Below, in pieces: positions 1 through 6,136 of a stretch of DNA of 6,136 bases; within the stretch, counting starts at the first letter, position 1, and the number at the start of each line of letters is the position of its first letter. The DNA is from Spirochaetales bacterium (GTDB lineage: Bacteria > Spirochaetota > Spirochaetia > B11-G9). A model generated the notes under the pieces. The model had not been told where the DNA came from, did not search any database, and saw nothing but the letters and a program-made list of their open reading frames with translations. Where the stretch lies: contig JALTGJ010000475.1 of the NCBI GenBank assembly GCA_027077185.1, forward strand, positions 1-6,136, read 5' to 3'. Position numbers and translations under genes: made by a program.

Positions 1-581
1 CCTTCTCTTTGAGCCAGCCAGATAGAACTGCCCTCATCGATTACCTTACACATATAAGCTGATAACTTGAGAGATTCCCTTATCTGATCTCTCATTGGTA
101 AATTCCTTTTTACAATTATACCATTATTGGATCTGATAATGTCTGTAATAATTTCATTTATCATTAAATTATCACCAAAGGCTATCTGGGGAAAATTAAA
201 CCCGTAGGAATAAAGTGTCTGAATCATAAATGCAGGATCCAAAACAATATCCCGATGATTGGATATAAATATATAATTTTTCTTAAGATCTAAATTTTCA
301 AGTCCAGTATAGCTTATACCCGCAGTTGTATCTCTAACAAGATTTTTTACAACAATGTCCAATGATATTTTTTTTCGAAACTGATCTGTAGTTTTAATAC
401 CGGAAGTTTTAAACTTTAAAAACTTAAAAATAATTCCCTCAATAGGTTTTATTAATATTTTAGGCAATTTAGGAAAATAAGCATTCCTAATGCCCTCCAA
501 AACCCACTTATCCGAAATAATTTTTTTTAATATTACTTGTAATTCCGCATCAGTATATGGTCGAATGTCATCAAACTCCAT
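1..581 (-). CDS. Glycerolipid-type acyltransferase (PlsC/PlsB-like), C-terminus cut off by window edge
   Basis: I translated 193 complete codons by hand from the ATG at 581; the reading frame stays open to the window edge. The protein begins MEFDDIRPYTDAEL. It has SNHRDIVLDP at about residues 107-116, GDNLM at 136-140, VKR at 157-159 and LAQREG at 189-194. This order resembles acyltransferase blocks I to III of the PlsC/PlsB superfamily, which transfer acyl chains to glycerol phosphate or lysophosphatidate at the membrane. His109 would be the catalytic base. The canonical HX4D is not met exactly: Asp lies two and six residues after His. The window ends at the EG of presumed block III. The start codon overlaps the stop of the flavoprotein gene upstream (TAATG) and lacks a strong Shine-Dalgarno site, so translational coupling is likely. 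Family is fairly sure; the acyl acceptor is not known. Confidence 0.75.
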   Translation of the reverse strand, partial: MEFDDIRPYTDAELQVILKKIISDKWVLEGIRNAYFPKLPKILIKPIEGIIFKFLKFKTSGIKTTDQFRKKISLDIVVKNLVRDTTAGISYTGLENLDLKKNYIFISNHRDIVLDPAFMIQTLYSYGFNFPQIAFGDNLMINEIITDIIRSNNGIIVKRNLPMRDQIRESLKLSAYMCKVIDEGSSIWLAQRE

Positions 582-1564
582 TAAGAAATTCCAACCACCG
601 ATTTAATAAACTGTGAACGTTCATAAGCTTCAGGATGAGTACTGTTTGCCTGACTCAAGTTGCCATTAAAATCTGAAATTTTCGAATAGCTTTTTTTATT
701 CATCCAGCTCTCAATACCATAATTTATTTCAGCAATACGATCAAGACCATTTTTCAACAGTGTAGAACAGAGCTGAACCGATTTTGCACCTGCAAGAAGA
801 TGTTTAATAGCCCCTTCAGAGTCGTGTATTCCTGTAGCTCCTGAAAAATCAGCAGATACTTCTCCGGATAAAAGAGAAATCCATTGAAGAGCAAGATGAA
901 TCTCAGACGGCTCACTAATAATGGGGGACGACTTTAATTCCATCTTCTCAATATCTATATCAATTTTATAAAAACGGTTAAAGAGAACTATACCGTCAGC
1001 CCCGTTTTTTGCTAAAGCATCTATAAAATTTCCCATCCCTGAAAAATGATAGCCAATTTTAACAGCAACTGGTATTTTTATATTTTTTTTGACATCTGAA
1101 AGAATTTTCAAATAAGAATCTTCTATTTCTTTTCCACTTGTCGCAATATTAGAGGGGAGAATAAACATGTTTAATTCCAGGGCATCGGCACCAACAGATT
1201 CAAAACGTTCAGAATAATCAGTCCATTGACCTGAAGAAACACAGTTAACACTGGCTATTACAGGAATCGAAAGGGATTTTTTTGCATCCTCAACCAGTCC
1301 CAGATATTCATCCAAATAATAATCTGTACTACTCGAATTAAAAAAATCATAGGCATCGGTATATGCATCAAAGTTCATGCCTCCAACCATTCGATTTTTA
1401 TCATTTGTTATCTGTTCTTCAAAAAGCGACTTTAAAACAACAGCACCAGCACCTGCATCTTCACATTTTTTAACACTTTCAAGAGATGAGGTTAAGCTTG
1501 AACTGGCTGCAATAATTGGATTGTTTAATTTAAGCCCTAAATATGAAGTACTAAGATTTACCAT
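581..1564 (-). CDS. Dihydroorotate dehydrogenase-like flavoprotein of unknown substrate
   Basis: This 327-residue protein has the FMN-binding TIM-barrel layout of class 1 dihydroorotate dehydrogenases. It shows NNPIIAASSSLT near the N-terminus (14-25), VVLK with a candidate flavin-contacting Lys45, PVIASVN at 101-107, ALELN at 128-132, PVAVKIG with Lys169 at 165-171, and a C-terminal phosphate-binding region with TGIHDSEGA (244-252) and LLAGAKSVQL (256-265). In true class 1 enzymes the ELN is followed by SCPN, which carries the catalytic cysteine. Here it reads MFILPSN, with no Cys or Ser at the expected place, and no pyr genes are nearby. It is therefore probably not PyrD but one of the uncharacterised paralogues often annotated 'dihydroorotate dehydrogenase-like'. 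AGGAG at 1571-1575 lies 6 nt before the ATG, supporting this start. It is the first gene of a two-gene unit with the acyltransferase. The fold is confident; the function is unknown. Confidence 0.85.
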   Translation of the reverse strand: MVNLSTSYLGLKLNNPIIAASSSLTSSLESVKKCEDAGAGAVVLKSLFEEQITNDKNRMVGGMNFDAYTDAYDFFNSSSTDYYLDEYLGLVEDAKKSLSIPVIASVNCVSSGQWTDYSERFESVGADALELNMFILPSNIATSGKEIEDSYLKILSDVKKNIKIPVAVKIGYHFSGMGNFIDALAKNGADGIVLFNRFYKIDIDIEKMELKSSPIISEPSEIHLALQWISLLSGEVSADFSGATGIHDSEGAIKHLLAGAKSVQLCSTLLKNGLDRIAEINYGIESWMNKKSYSKISDFNGNLSQANSTHPEAYERSQFIKSVVGIS

Positions 1565-1592
1565 AAATTTCTCCTGATAATTATTATATTTA

Positions 1593-1601
1593 TTTATATC
1601 A
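1593..1601 (-). promoter_or_regulatory. Putative extended -10 promoter for the flavoprotein/acyltransferase unit
   Basis: On the minus strand the sequence reads TGATATAAA, an extended -10 element (TGn plus TATAAA). It lies after the terminator of the gcv operon and about 30 nt before the start codon at 1564. No convincing -35 hexamer is found 16-18 nt upstream, which is tolerable for an extended -10 promoter. A second TATAAT at 1588-1583 is an alternative -10. The whole spacer is very AT-rich, so chance matches are likely. Confidence 0.35.
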
Positions 1602-1632
1602 TACTAATCTCTATTAATAAATATTAAAAAGT

Positions 1633-1671
1633 AAAAAAAAAGTAGGGGCAGGTCACAGCCTGCCCCTACTT
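1633..1671 (-). terminator. Rho-independent terminator of the gcv operon
   Basis: A perfect 13-bp stem pairs 1640-1652 with 1659-1671 (arm CCTGCCCCTACTT) around a 6-nt loop. A T-to-G wobble between 1653 and 1658 could close it to a tetraloop. Read on the minus strand, the stem is followed by nine consecutive Ts (1641-1633), then AC and more Ts. It begins about 20 nt after the gcvPB stop codon. GC-rich stem plus U-tract is the classic intrinsic terminator. The plus-strand side has only TATATTTTAT, so it is mainly directed at the minus-strand operon. Confidence 0.9.
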
Positions 1672-1691
1672 ATATTTTATAATTAATAAGC

Positions 1692-3146
1692 TTACTCTGG
1701 TTTCCACTTAAGAATAGCTTGTTTCACAGCCAATACCTCATCAACACGCCTGACAGCAGTATGAAGTGGTGCTTCATGAAGCTTTTCCGGGTTATCCACA
1801 GCCAACTGGTAAATATCCAGCATCGTGTCAACAAAACCGTCGAGAGTCTCTTTTGACTCCGTTTCTGTTGGTTCGATCATAATTGATTCAGGGACAATAG
1901 AAGGGAAATATATTGTGGGAGGATGATAACCATGATCCAACAAACCTTTGGCAACATCCAATGCAGAAATACCATATTCTTCTTTCATTTTTTTTGCAGA
2001 AAGAACAAATTCGTGCATACAGGTTGTATCATAATAAAGATGATAAGTTTTCTTTAATCGTTCTTTAAGATAGTTTGCATTCAAAACAGCATATTCACTT
2101 GCTTTCTTTAAGCCATCACTTCCCATTGTAATAATATATGCATAAGCACGAACCAGCACGGCCATATTACCATAAAAACCTGCAACCCGTCCCATAGTGT
2201 CAGGAACGTTGTAATCAAAATAATAACCTTCATCATTTTTCTTAATATCAGGTGTGGGAACAAACCCTGTAAGCCTCTCAGATACAAGTACCGGGCCTGC
2301 TCCGGGGCCACCACCACCATGGGGAGTAGAAAATGTTTTATGAAGATTTAGATGTATTACATCAAAACCCATATCACCGGGACGAACCTTACCCATAATA
2401 GCATTCATGTTAGCACCATCGTAGTAGAGTAAACCACCTGCCTCATGAACAAGCCGGGCAATTTCTATTATATCTTTTTCAAAAAGGCCAAGGGTGTTTG
2501 GATTTGTAAGCATTATACCGGCAACATCGTCAGAAAGAAGTTTTTTCAAATTTTCTACAGAAACCAATCCCCTCTCATCTGCCTGTATCTCTTCAATATG
2601 AAAACCGGCAATAGTTGCAGAAGCAGGATTAGTACCATGAGCTGAAGTTGGAACCAGTACCCTTGTTCTGTTTAATTCACCTCTTTTTTTAAAGTAGGAC
2701 TTAAAAAATTTCATCCCCGTAAACTCACCATGAGCTCCGGCATAGGGTTGAAGAGTTCCCCACTTCATACCTGTTATTTCACAAAGGCTGCTGGTTATCT
2801 CGTACAGCATTTCAAGAAAACCCTGGACACTCTCTTCCGATTGAAGGGGATGTATCCCGGTAAAACCCGGGAACTTACCAACATCTTCATTAATCTTTGG
2901 ATTATACTTCATTGTACATGAACCAAGAGGATAAAACCCCTCGTCAACTCCAAAATTTCTTTTTGCGAGACCATTATAGTGTCTAATAATATCAATTTCA
3001 GAGACTTCGGGAAGAATGGGAACACTTTCCCTTAACAATGAAGAACTTATTTGATCTTTTACAGGAATAGCCGGAACATCTATATCAGGAAACCGATAAC
3101 CGGTTCTTCCTTCTGATGATACTTCAAAAATCAGTTTATTACTCAT
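1692..3146 (-). CDS. gcvPB: Glycine dehydrogenase (decarboxylating) subunit 2, P-protein PLP subunit
   Basis: With GcvPA it forms the P-protein, which uses pyridoxal phosphate to decarboxylate glycine and passes the aminomethyl group to the lipoyl arm of GcvH. The 484 residues match the usual size of subunit 2. Visible landmarks are FYPLGSCTMKYNPK (71-84), LQPYAGAHGE (132-141), PTSAHGTNPASA (166-177), TNPNTLG (214-220) and YYDGANMNA (241-249). HLNLHKTFSTPHGGGGPG (265-282) contains Lys270, the expected Schiff-base lysine. The C-terminal IEPTETESKETLD is also typical. The ATG overlaps the last 4 nt of gcvPA (ATGA), and AGAGGG lies 7 nt upstream, so the two subunits are translationally coupled, which suits 1:1 assembly. 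It is the last gene of the operon, followed by an intrinsic terminator. It appears intact. Confidence 0.97.
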   Translation of the reverse strand: MSNKLIFEVSSEGRTGYRFPDIDVPAIPVKDQISSSLLRESVPILPEVSEIDIIRHYNGLAKRNFGVDEGFYPLGSCTMKYNPKINEDVGKFPGFTGIHPLQSEESVQGFLEMLYEITSSLCEITGMKWGTLQPYAGAHGEFTGMKFFKSYFKKRGELNRTRVLVPTSAHGTNPASATIAGFHIEEIQADERGLVSVENLKKLLSDDVAGIMLTNPNTLGLFEKDIIEIARLVHEAGGLLYYDGANMNAIMGKVRPGDMGFDVIHLNLHKTFSTPHGGGGPGAGPVLVSERLTGFVPTPDIKKNDEGYYFDYNVPDTMGRVAGFYGNMAVLVRAYAYIITMGSDGLKKASEYAVLNANYLKERLKKTYHLYYDTTCMHEFVLSAKKMKEEYGISALDVAKGLLDHGYHPPTIYFPSIVPESIMIEPTETESKETLDGFVDTMLDIYQLAVDNPEKLHEAPLHTAVRRVDEVLAVKQAILKWKPE

Positions 3147-4480
3147 TTTAATACCCTCTTCAACAGATCAACATAGGCATCCATTTCTTCTTTTGTTCTT
3201 TTTTCTGTTACTGCAATTGTAACAGCATCTTTCAGATCGGGAAAGAAGCGGCTAAGCCCAACACCGGCAAATATACCCTGGGATTCCATGTCAATAAGGA
3301 CTCTATCAGATTCCGGAATTATTAAAGTAAATTCATTAAAAAAGTCCCTATTTGCCAGGGGTTTCAGACCTAATTCTTCAGTTAGTCTTTTGTAAAGATA
3401 ATGGGCTTTCTGAAAACTCATTGTAGAGGCTTCTTTTAGTCCCTTCCACCCAACTGTGGAAAGATAAATACCGCTACCCATTGCAGCAAGCGCCTGATTT
3501 GAACATATGTTCGAGGTAGCCCTCTGTCTCTTTATGTGCTGTTCTCTTGCCTGCAGGGTCAGCACAAAAGCTCTCTTACCATCAACATCCTTTGTTTGTC
3601 CAACAATTCTACCTGGCATTTTTCTGGTCAGCTTTGTTCCTGTGGATATATAACCAACAGAAGGCCCTCCAAAATAAGTTGCCAGACCAAAGGGCTGGGT
3701 TCCTCCAATAGCTATATCAGCACCCCAGTCTGCCTGGGATTTTAGAATACCTAAAGACATTGGATTACTGGAAACTATCAATAAAGCTTTATTTTCATGT
3801 ACAATATCAGCAAAACCTGAAAGGTCTTCTGTCCATCCATATATATTTGGAGTCTGGATTAAAACTGCAGCTACATTTTCATCGATCATCTCTGTAAGTC
3901 CATCAATGGATGTAACATAATCTTTCGAAGGAATTTCTTCAATTTGTACTGGAACATCGGAAAAAAATGTTTCAATTACAGATCTTGTATTAGGATGAAG
4001 AGTACCGGATACCAATATTCTGTGTGCTTTTTTACGGGAATTAATAGCCATTGTTATAGCTTCACTTGCAGCTGTATGATCATCATAAAGAGAAGCGTTA
4101 GAGACTTCCATACCTGTCAGTTCACAAATTAAGGTTTGGAATTCAAATATAGATTGTAGAATTCCCTGAGAAATTTCTGCCTGATAGGGAGTATATGCAG
4201 TATAGAAATTGGGCAATTGAAGTATATGCCCAACTACAGAAGGAATAATATGTTCATAAGAGCCGCAACCCATGAAAGAGATACCCTGTCTGTTTTTTCC
4301 TGCAAGTTCTGTCATTCGTTTAAAAACTTCATATTCGGCAATACCATTAGGTATTTTCAATGGTGTTTTTTGAAGAATCTCATCAGGAATATCCTTAAAA
4401 AGTTCCTCAACGGAATCCACACCAATGACTTTTAACATCTCCTGGATGTCTTTTTCAGTCTGCGGTAAATACGAAAACAT
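3143..4480 (-). CDS. gcvPA: Glycine dehydrogenase (decarboxylating) subunit 1
   Basis: This is the N-terminal half of the P-protein as a separate 445-residue chain; it lacks the PLP lysine and pairs with GcvPB in an alpha2beta2 enzyme. Family marks are GCGSYEHIIPSVV (71-83), NFYTAYTPYQAEISQG (91-106), FEFQTLICELTGM (112-124), GGTQPFGLATYFGGPSVGY (259-277), MPGRIVGQT (288-296) and the block REQHIKRQRATSNICSNQAL (312-331). In the block at 131-141 it reads LYDDHTAASEA, whereas many relatives have a DGAT or DEAT type sequence there; this is a minor variation. The start is set by AGGAG at 4486-4490, which lies inside the last codons of gcvH and 5 nt from the ATG. Only 2 nt separate it from the gcvH stop. 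Its TGA stop overlaps the gcvPB start. Confidence 0.97.
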   Translation of the reverse strand: MFSYLPQTEKDIQEMLKVIGVDSVEELFKDIPDEILQKTPLKIPNGIAEYEVFKRMTELAGKNRQGISFMGCGSYEHIIPSVVGHILQLPNFYTAYTPYQAEISQGILQSIFEFQTLICELTGMEVSNASLYDDHTAASEAITMAINSRKKAHRILVSGTLHPNTRSVIETFFSDVPVQIEEIPSKDYVTSIDGLTEMIDENVAAVLIQTPNIYGWTEDLSGFADIVHENKALLIVSSNPMSLGILKSQADWGADIAIGGTQPFGLATYFGGPSVGYISTGTKLTRKMPGRIVGQTKDVDGKRAFVLTLQAREQHIKRQRATSNICSNQALAAMGSGIYLSTVGWKGLKEASTMSFQKAHYLYKRLTEELGLKPLANRDFFNEFTLIIPESDRVLIDMESQGIFAGVGLSRFFPDLKDAVTIAVTEKRTKEEMDAYVDLLKRVLK

Positions 4481-4482
4481 TT

Positions 4483-4863
4483 TTACTCCTTTTCAAGAAA
4501 ATCTTTGTACGCATCAGCATTCATAAGACTATCAAGTTCAGATGTATTTGTCATTTCAACTGCAAAAATATATGCACCATAAGCATCCGAGTTCATTAGT
4601 TCAGAATTATCTTCAAGCTCTTCATTAATCTTGACTATTTTACCTGTAACAGGAGAATAAACAGGAGCTGCTGCTTTTACAGATTCTATATTTGTAGCTT
4701 CTTCTTTAGCTTCAATTTCTGTATCAACTTCTGGCAGTTCAACATAAACAATATCACCTAATTCGTGCTGAGCATGATCTGTTATTCCAATATAACCAAT
4801 ATTACCTTCAACTCTAATCCATTCATGACCTTCTGTGTACTTTAAATCACCGGGAACATTCAT
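4483..4863 (-). CDS. gcvH: Glycine cleavage system H protein (lipoyl carrier)
   Basis: A 126-residue lipoyl-domain protein of normal length for the family. It carries the methylamine group on a lipoylated lysine and shuttles it among the P, T and L proteins. The N-terminus LKYTEGHEWIRVEGNIGYIG (7-26) and ITDHAQHELGDIVYVELPE (27-45) are diagnostic. Lys63 in ESVKAA (60-65) is the lipoylation site. The C-terminal region lacks the GW commonly seen in the family and reads AYGAYIFAVEM (94-104) instead, a mild divergence. AGGAG at 4870-4874 lies 6 nt before the ATG. The gene starts 15 nt after the gcvT stop and ends 2 nt before gcvPA. Neither lipoate ligase, lipoyl synthase nor lipoamide dehydrogenase is present nearby. 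Confidence 0.97.
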   Translation of the reverse strand: MNVPGDLKYTEGHEWIRVEGNIGYIGITDHAQHELGDIVYVELPEVDTEIEAKEEATNIESVKAAAPVYSPVTGKIVKINEELEDNSELMNSDAYGAYIFAVEMTNTSELDSLMNADAYKDFLEKE

Positions 4864-4878
4864 TATTTTCTCCTCATC

Positions 4879-5994
4879 CTATAAATTTTTATAAAAAGGG
4901 GTTTTTACAAGTTTTGCTTTTTTTAACTTCCCCTTAATGTCTATTTGAATTTCATCACCAAGTTTAAGACCCAGATTTCTCTTAATAAGGACAAGCCCGC
5001 AGAACTTATTAAGCATTGGTGATTTGGTTCCGCTTGTAACATGTCCTATTTCCTTACCATCAAGAAAAACTTTATAATGCTCTCTGGCTATTCCCTTATC
5101 AATCATCTCACAACCCCTCAGTGACCTGGGGATCCCGTTTTCCTTCTGCTTAATAAGAGCATCTTTTCCACAGAAATCATCTTTCTCAAGATCGATAAAA
5201 TAACCAAGATTTGCCTCAAGGGGACTAATATCCTTTGTAAGTTCATGACCATAAAGAGGAAGCTTTGCTTCGAATCTTAAAGTATCCCTTGCTCCAAGAC
5301 CAATAGGAAGAACACCCTTGTCTTTAGTTGTATCAAGTATATAAGTCCAGAGAGACGGGGCATCTTTTTTATCAACATAGATTTCATAACCAATTTCACC
5401 GGTATAACCAGTCCTTGAAATTATACAATCAATACCATTAATTTTAAGATCATCTCTAAAGTAGAAGAAATTAATATCATTAACTTCCTTACCTGCCATC
5501 CCTGCCAGATACTCAGTAGACTTTGGCCCCTGAAATGCTACAGAAGACATACTTGTTGAAAAATTTTCAAATTTCGGGATATCTGATTCTCTTTTAACCC
5601 AGTCATTTTCTTCTGTTATCCACTTGTAGTCTTTGTCCACATTTGACGCATTGACTACAAGAAGATACTTGTTTGTATTATATTTATAAACAAGAAGATC
5701 ATCTACTACACCTCCGTCAGGATAACACATAGGAGAGTAAAGACACTGATTTTCGTTCATATTCTTAACATTATTGGGAAGAAGCCAGTTAAGAAAGGCT
5801 TCACTTGTCTTACCTTCTACTGTAATTTCACCCATATGGGATACATCAAACAAACCTGCATTTTTCCTTACAGCCATATGTTCCGCAATAATTCCACTGG
5901 CAAAATTTACAGGGAGTTCCCATCCCCCAAAATCTATTAATTTTGCTCCCTCATAGTCTTTATAGACTTCAAAAAGAGGTGTTCTTTTTAGCAT
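4879..5994 (-). CDS. gcvT: Aminomethyltransferase (glycine cleavage system T protein)
   Basis: The 371-residue T protein releases ammonia from aminomethyl-lipoyl-GcvH and makes 5,10-methylenetetrahydrofolate. Typical landmarks are TPLFEVYKDYEGAKLIDFGGW (5-25, with a typical LxDFGGW core), GLFDVSHMGEI (47-57), GGVVDDLLVYK (94-104) with the aspartates where the catalytic Asp of GcvT is found, AFQGPKS (153-159), RTGYTGEIGYEIYV (194-207), GLGARDTLRFEAKLPLYGHEL (232-252) and GHVTSGTKSPML (317-328). The gene is full length. The start is fixed by GGAGG at 6000-6004, 5 nt before the ATG, with no upstream in-frame alternative of note. It is the first gene of the operon and is followed by gcvH after 15 nt. 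A putative promoter lies about 40-70 nt upstream. Confidence 0.97.
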   Translation of the reverse strand: MLKRTPLFEVYKDYEGAKLIDFGGWELPVNFASGIIAEHMAVRKNAGLFDVSHMGEITVEGKTSEAFLNWLLPNNVKNMNENQCLYSPMCYPDGGVVDDLLVYKYNTNKYLLVVNASNVDKDYKWITEENDWVKRESDIPKFENFSTSMSSVAFQGPKSTEYLAGMAGKEVNDINFFYFRDDLKINGIDCIISRTGYTGEIGYEIYVDKKDAPSLWTYILDTTKDKGVLPIGLGARDTLRFEAKLPLYGHELTKDISPLEANLGYFIDLEKDDFCGKDALIKQKENGIPRSLRGCEMIDKGIAREHYKVFLDGKEIGHVTSGTKSPMLNKFCGLVLIKRNLGLKLGDEIQIDIKGKLKKAKLVKTPFYKNL

Positions 5995-6006
5995 ATTCTC
6001 CTCCAG

Positions 6007-6024
6007 ATATAAAATTCTTTATAT
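6007..6024. repeat. Short AT-rich inverted repeat in the gcvT leader
   Basis: ATATAAA (6007-6013) and TTTATAT (6018-6024) form a perfect 7-bp dyad with a 4-nt centre, located between the predicted transcription start and the gcvT ribosome binding site. It could be an operator half-site pair or a weak hairpin. It contains no GC pairs and may be coincidental in such AT-rich DNA. Confidence 0.3.
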
Positions 6025-6033
6025 AGCATTAGC

Positions 6034-6063
6034 ATTATAATACATAGGGCACATTCAAGTCGA
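6034..6063 (-). promoter_or_regulatory. Putative sigma-70-type promoter of the gcvTHPAPB operon
   Basis: On the minus strand a perfect -10 TATAAT lies at 6039-6034. A -35-like TCGACT (4 of 6 matches to TTGACA) lies at 6063-6058, with an 18-nt spacer. The predicted start near 6027 gives a leader of about 32 nt, too short for a glycine riboswitch. The -10 overlaps the TAA stop of the upstream gene, and the -35 lies inside its coding sequence. A weaker alternative is an extended -10, TGCTATATA, at 6028-6020. Confidence 0.5.
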
Positions 6064-6136
6064 TCCCCTCATAAACAACAAATGTCTCAATATCCTGAAT
6101 CATTTCAATTTTCGAGAGCTCCTGGCTGAAAAAATC
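6035..6136 (-). CDS. C-terminal fragment of an unrecognised upstream gene
   Basis: Reading the minus strand from the right edge, this frame is open for 33 codons and ends in TAA at 6037-6035; the other two frames close within 12 codons. The peptide ends with IETFVVYEGIDLNVPYVL, a mixed soluble-looking sequence with no membrane segment or motif I can name. The start and most of the gene lie outside the window. The 40-nt gap to gcvT and the promoter-like sequence over its stop codon suggest it belongs to a separate transcription unit, although read-through into gcvT cannot be excluded because no terminator is visible between them. No function is proposed. Confidence 0.6.
   Translation of the reverse strand, partial: DFFSQELSKIEMIQDIETFVVYEGIDLNVPYVL

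Noticed and set aside
581..1564. Calling the flavoprotein pyrD
   Set aside because: The catalytic SCPN segment is missing and there is no pyrimidine gene context, so the specific name would overstate the evidence.
1377..1577. Plus-strand open frame of 66 codons opposite the start of the flavoprotein gene
   Set aside because: It is fully antisense to a well-supported gene, has no ribosome binding site of note and shows no recognisable protein features.
2445..2921. Plus-strand open frames of about 63-66 codons within gcvPB
   Set aside because: They lie antisense to conserved gcvPB blocks and have compositions expected of shadow frames (Cys-, Ile- and Lys-rich without motifs).
3143..3146. Split of P-protein into two genes as a possible frameshift of a fused gcvP
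   Set aside because: Both products have normal lengths and termini for the naturally split GcvPA and GcvPB, and gcvPB has its own ribosome binding site; this is a standard arrangement.
3536..4435. Several plus-strand open frames within gcvPA
   Set aside because: They are shadows of the conserved gcvPA frame, with no start signals or family resemblance.
5995..6136. Glycine riboswitch upstream of gcvT
   Set aside because: No aptamer-like conserved segments are visible, and most of the region is occupied by the end of another reading frame.
1..6136. CRISPR arrays, tRNA or rRNA genes, insertion sequences
   Set aside because: No regularly spaced repeats, cloverleaf-like segments, rRNA sequence or transposase frames were seen; the window is almost entirely filled by the listed genes.

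Overview
All six recognisable genes, complete or partial, lie on the minus strand, so transcription runs from high to low coordinates. The window is AT-rich. It has tight operon spacing and good AGGAG-type ribosome binding sites on most genes. The P-protein of glycine cleavage is split into two subunits (GcvPA and GcvPB), the arrangement known from Firmicutes, Thermotogae, Spirochaetes and other groups. Split GcvP with strong Shine-Dalgarno sites argues against Bacteroidetes. Together with the acyltransferase type, it fits best with an anaerobic spirochaete-like or related low-GC bacterium. This placement is an inference, not a proof.

Layout from the right edge to the left: (1) 6035-6136, the C-terminal 33 codons of an unrecognised upstream gene. 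(2) A predicted promoter overlapping the end of that gene and its stop codon, then a short leader of about 30 nt. (3) 5994 down to 1692, a compact glycine cleavage operon gcvT-gcvH-gcvPA-gcvPB, with gaps of 15 and 2 nt and then a 4-nt overlap. (4) 1633-1671, a strong intrinsic terminator made of a 13-bp GC-rich palindrome followed by a U-tract. (5) A second transcription unit with its own putative extended -10 promoter. It encodes a dihydroorotate dehydrogenase-like flavoprotein (1564-581), coupled through a TAATG stop/start overlap to a glycerolipid-type acyltransferase that runs off the left edge.

The four gcv products make the T, H and P components that decarboxylate glycine, pass the aminomethyl group to lipoyl-H protein and transfer the one-carbon unit to tetrahydrofolate. 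The L protein (lipoamide dehydrogenase) and the lipoylation enzymes are not in the window and must be encoded elsewhere. The second unit has no obvious link to glycine metabolism. Its flavoprotein lacks the catalytic residue of true dihydroorotate dehydrogenases, so its reaction is unknown.

The window is mostly ordinary metabolism. The points most worth a second look are the orphan flavoprotein and acyltransferase pair, the palindromic terminator that resembles a dispersed repeat, and the absence of a glycine riboswitch before gcvT. No intergenic stretch exceeds 300 bases.
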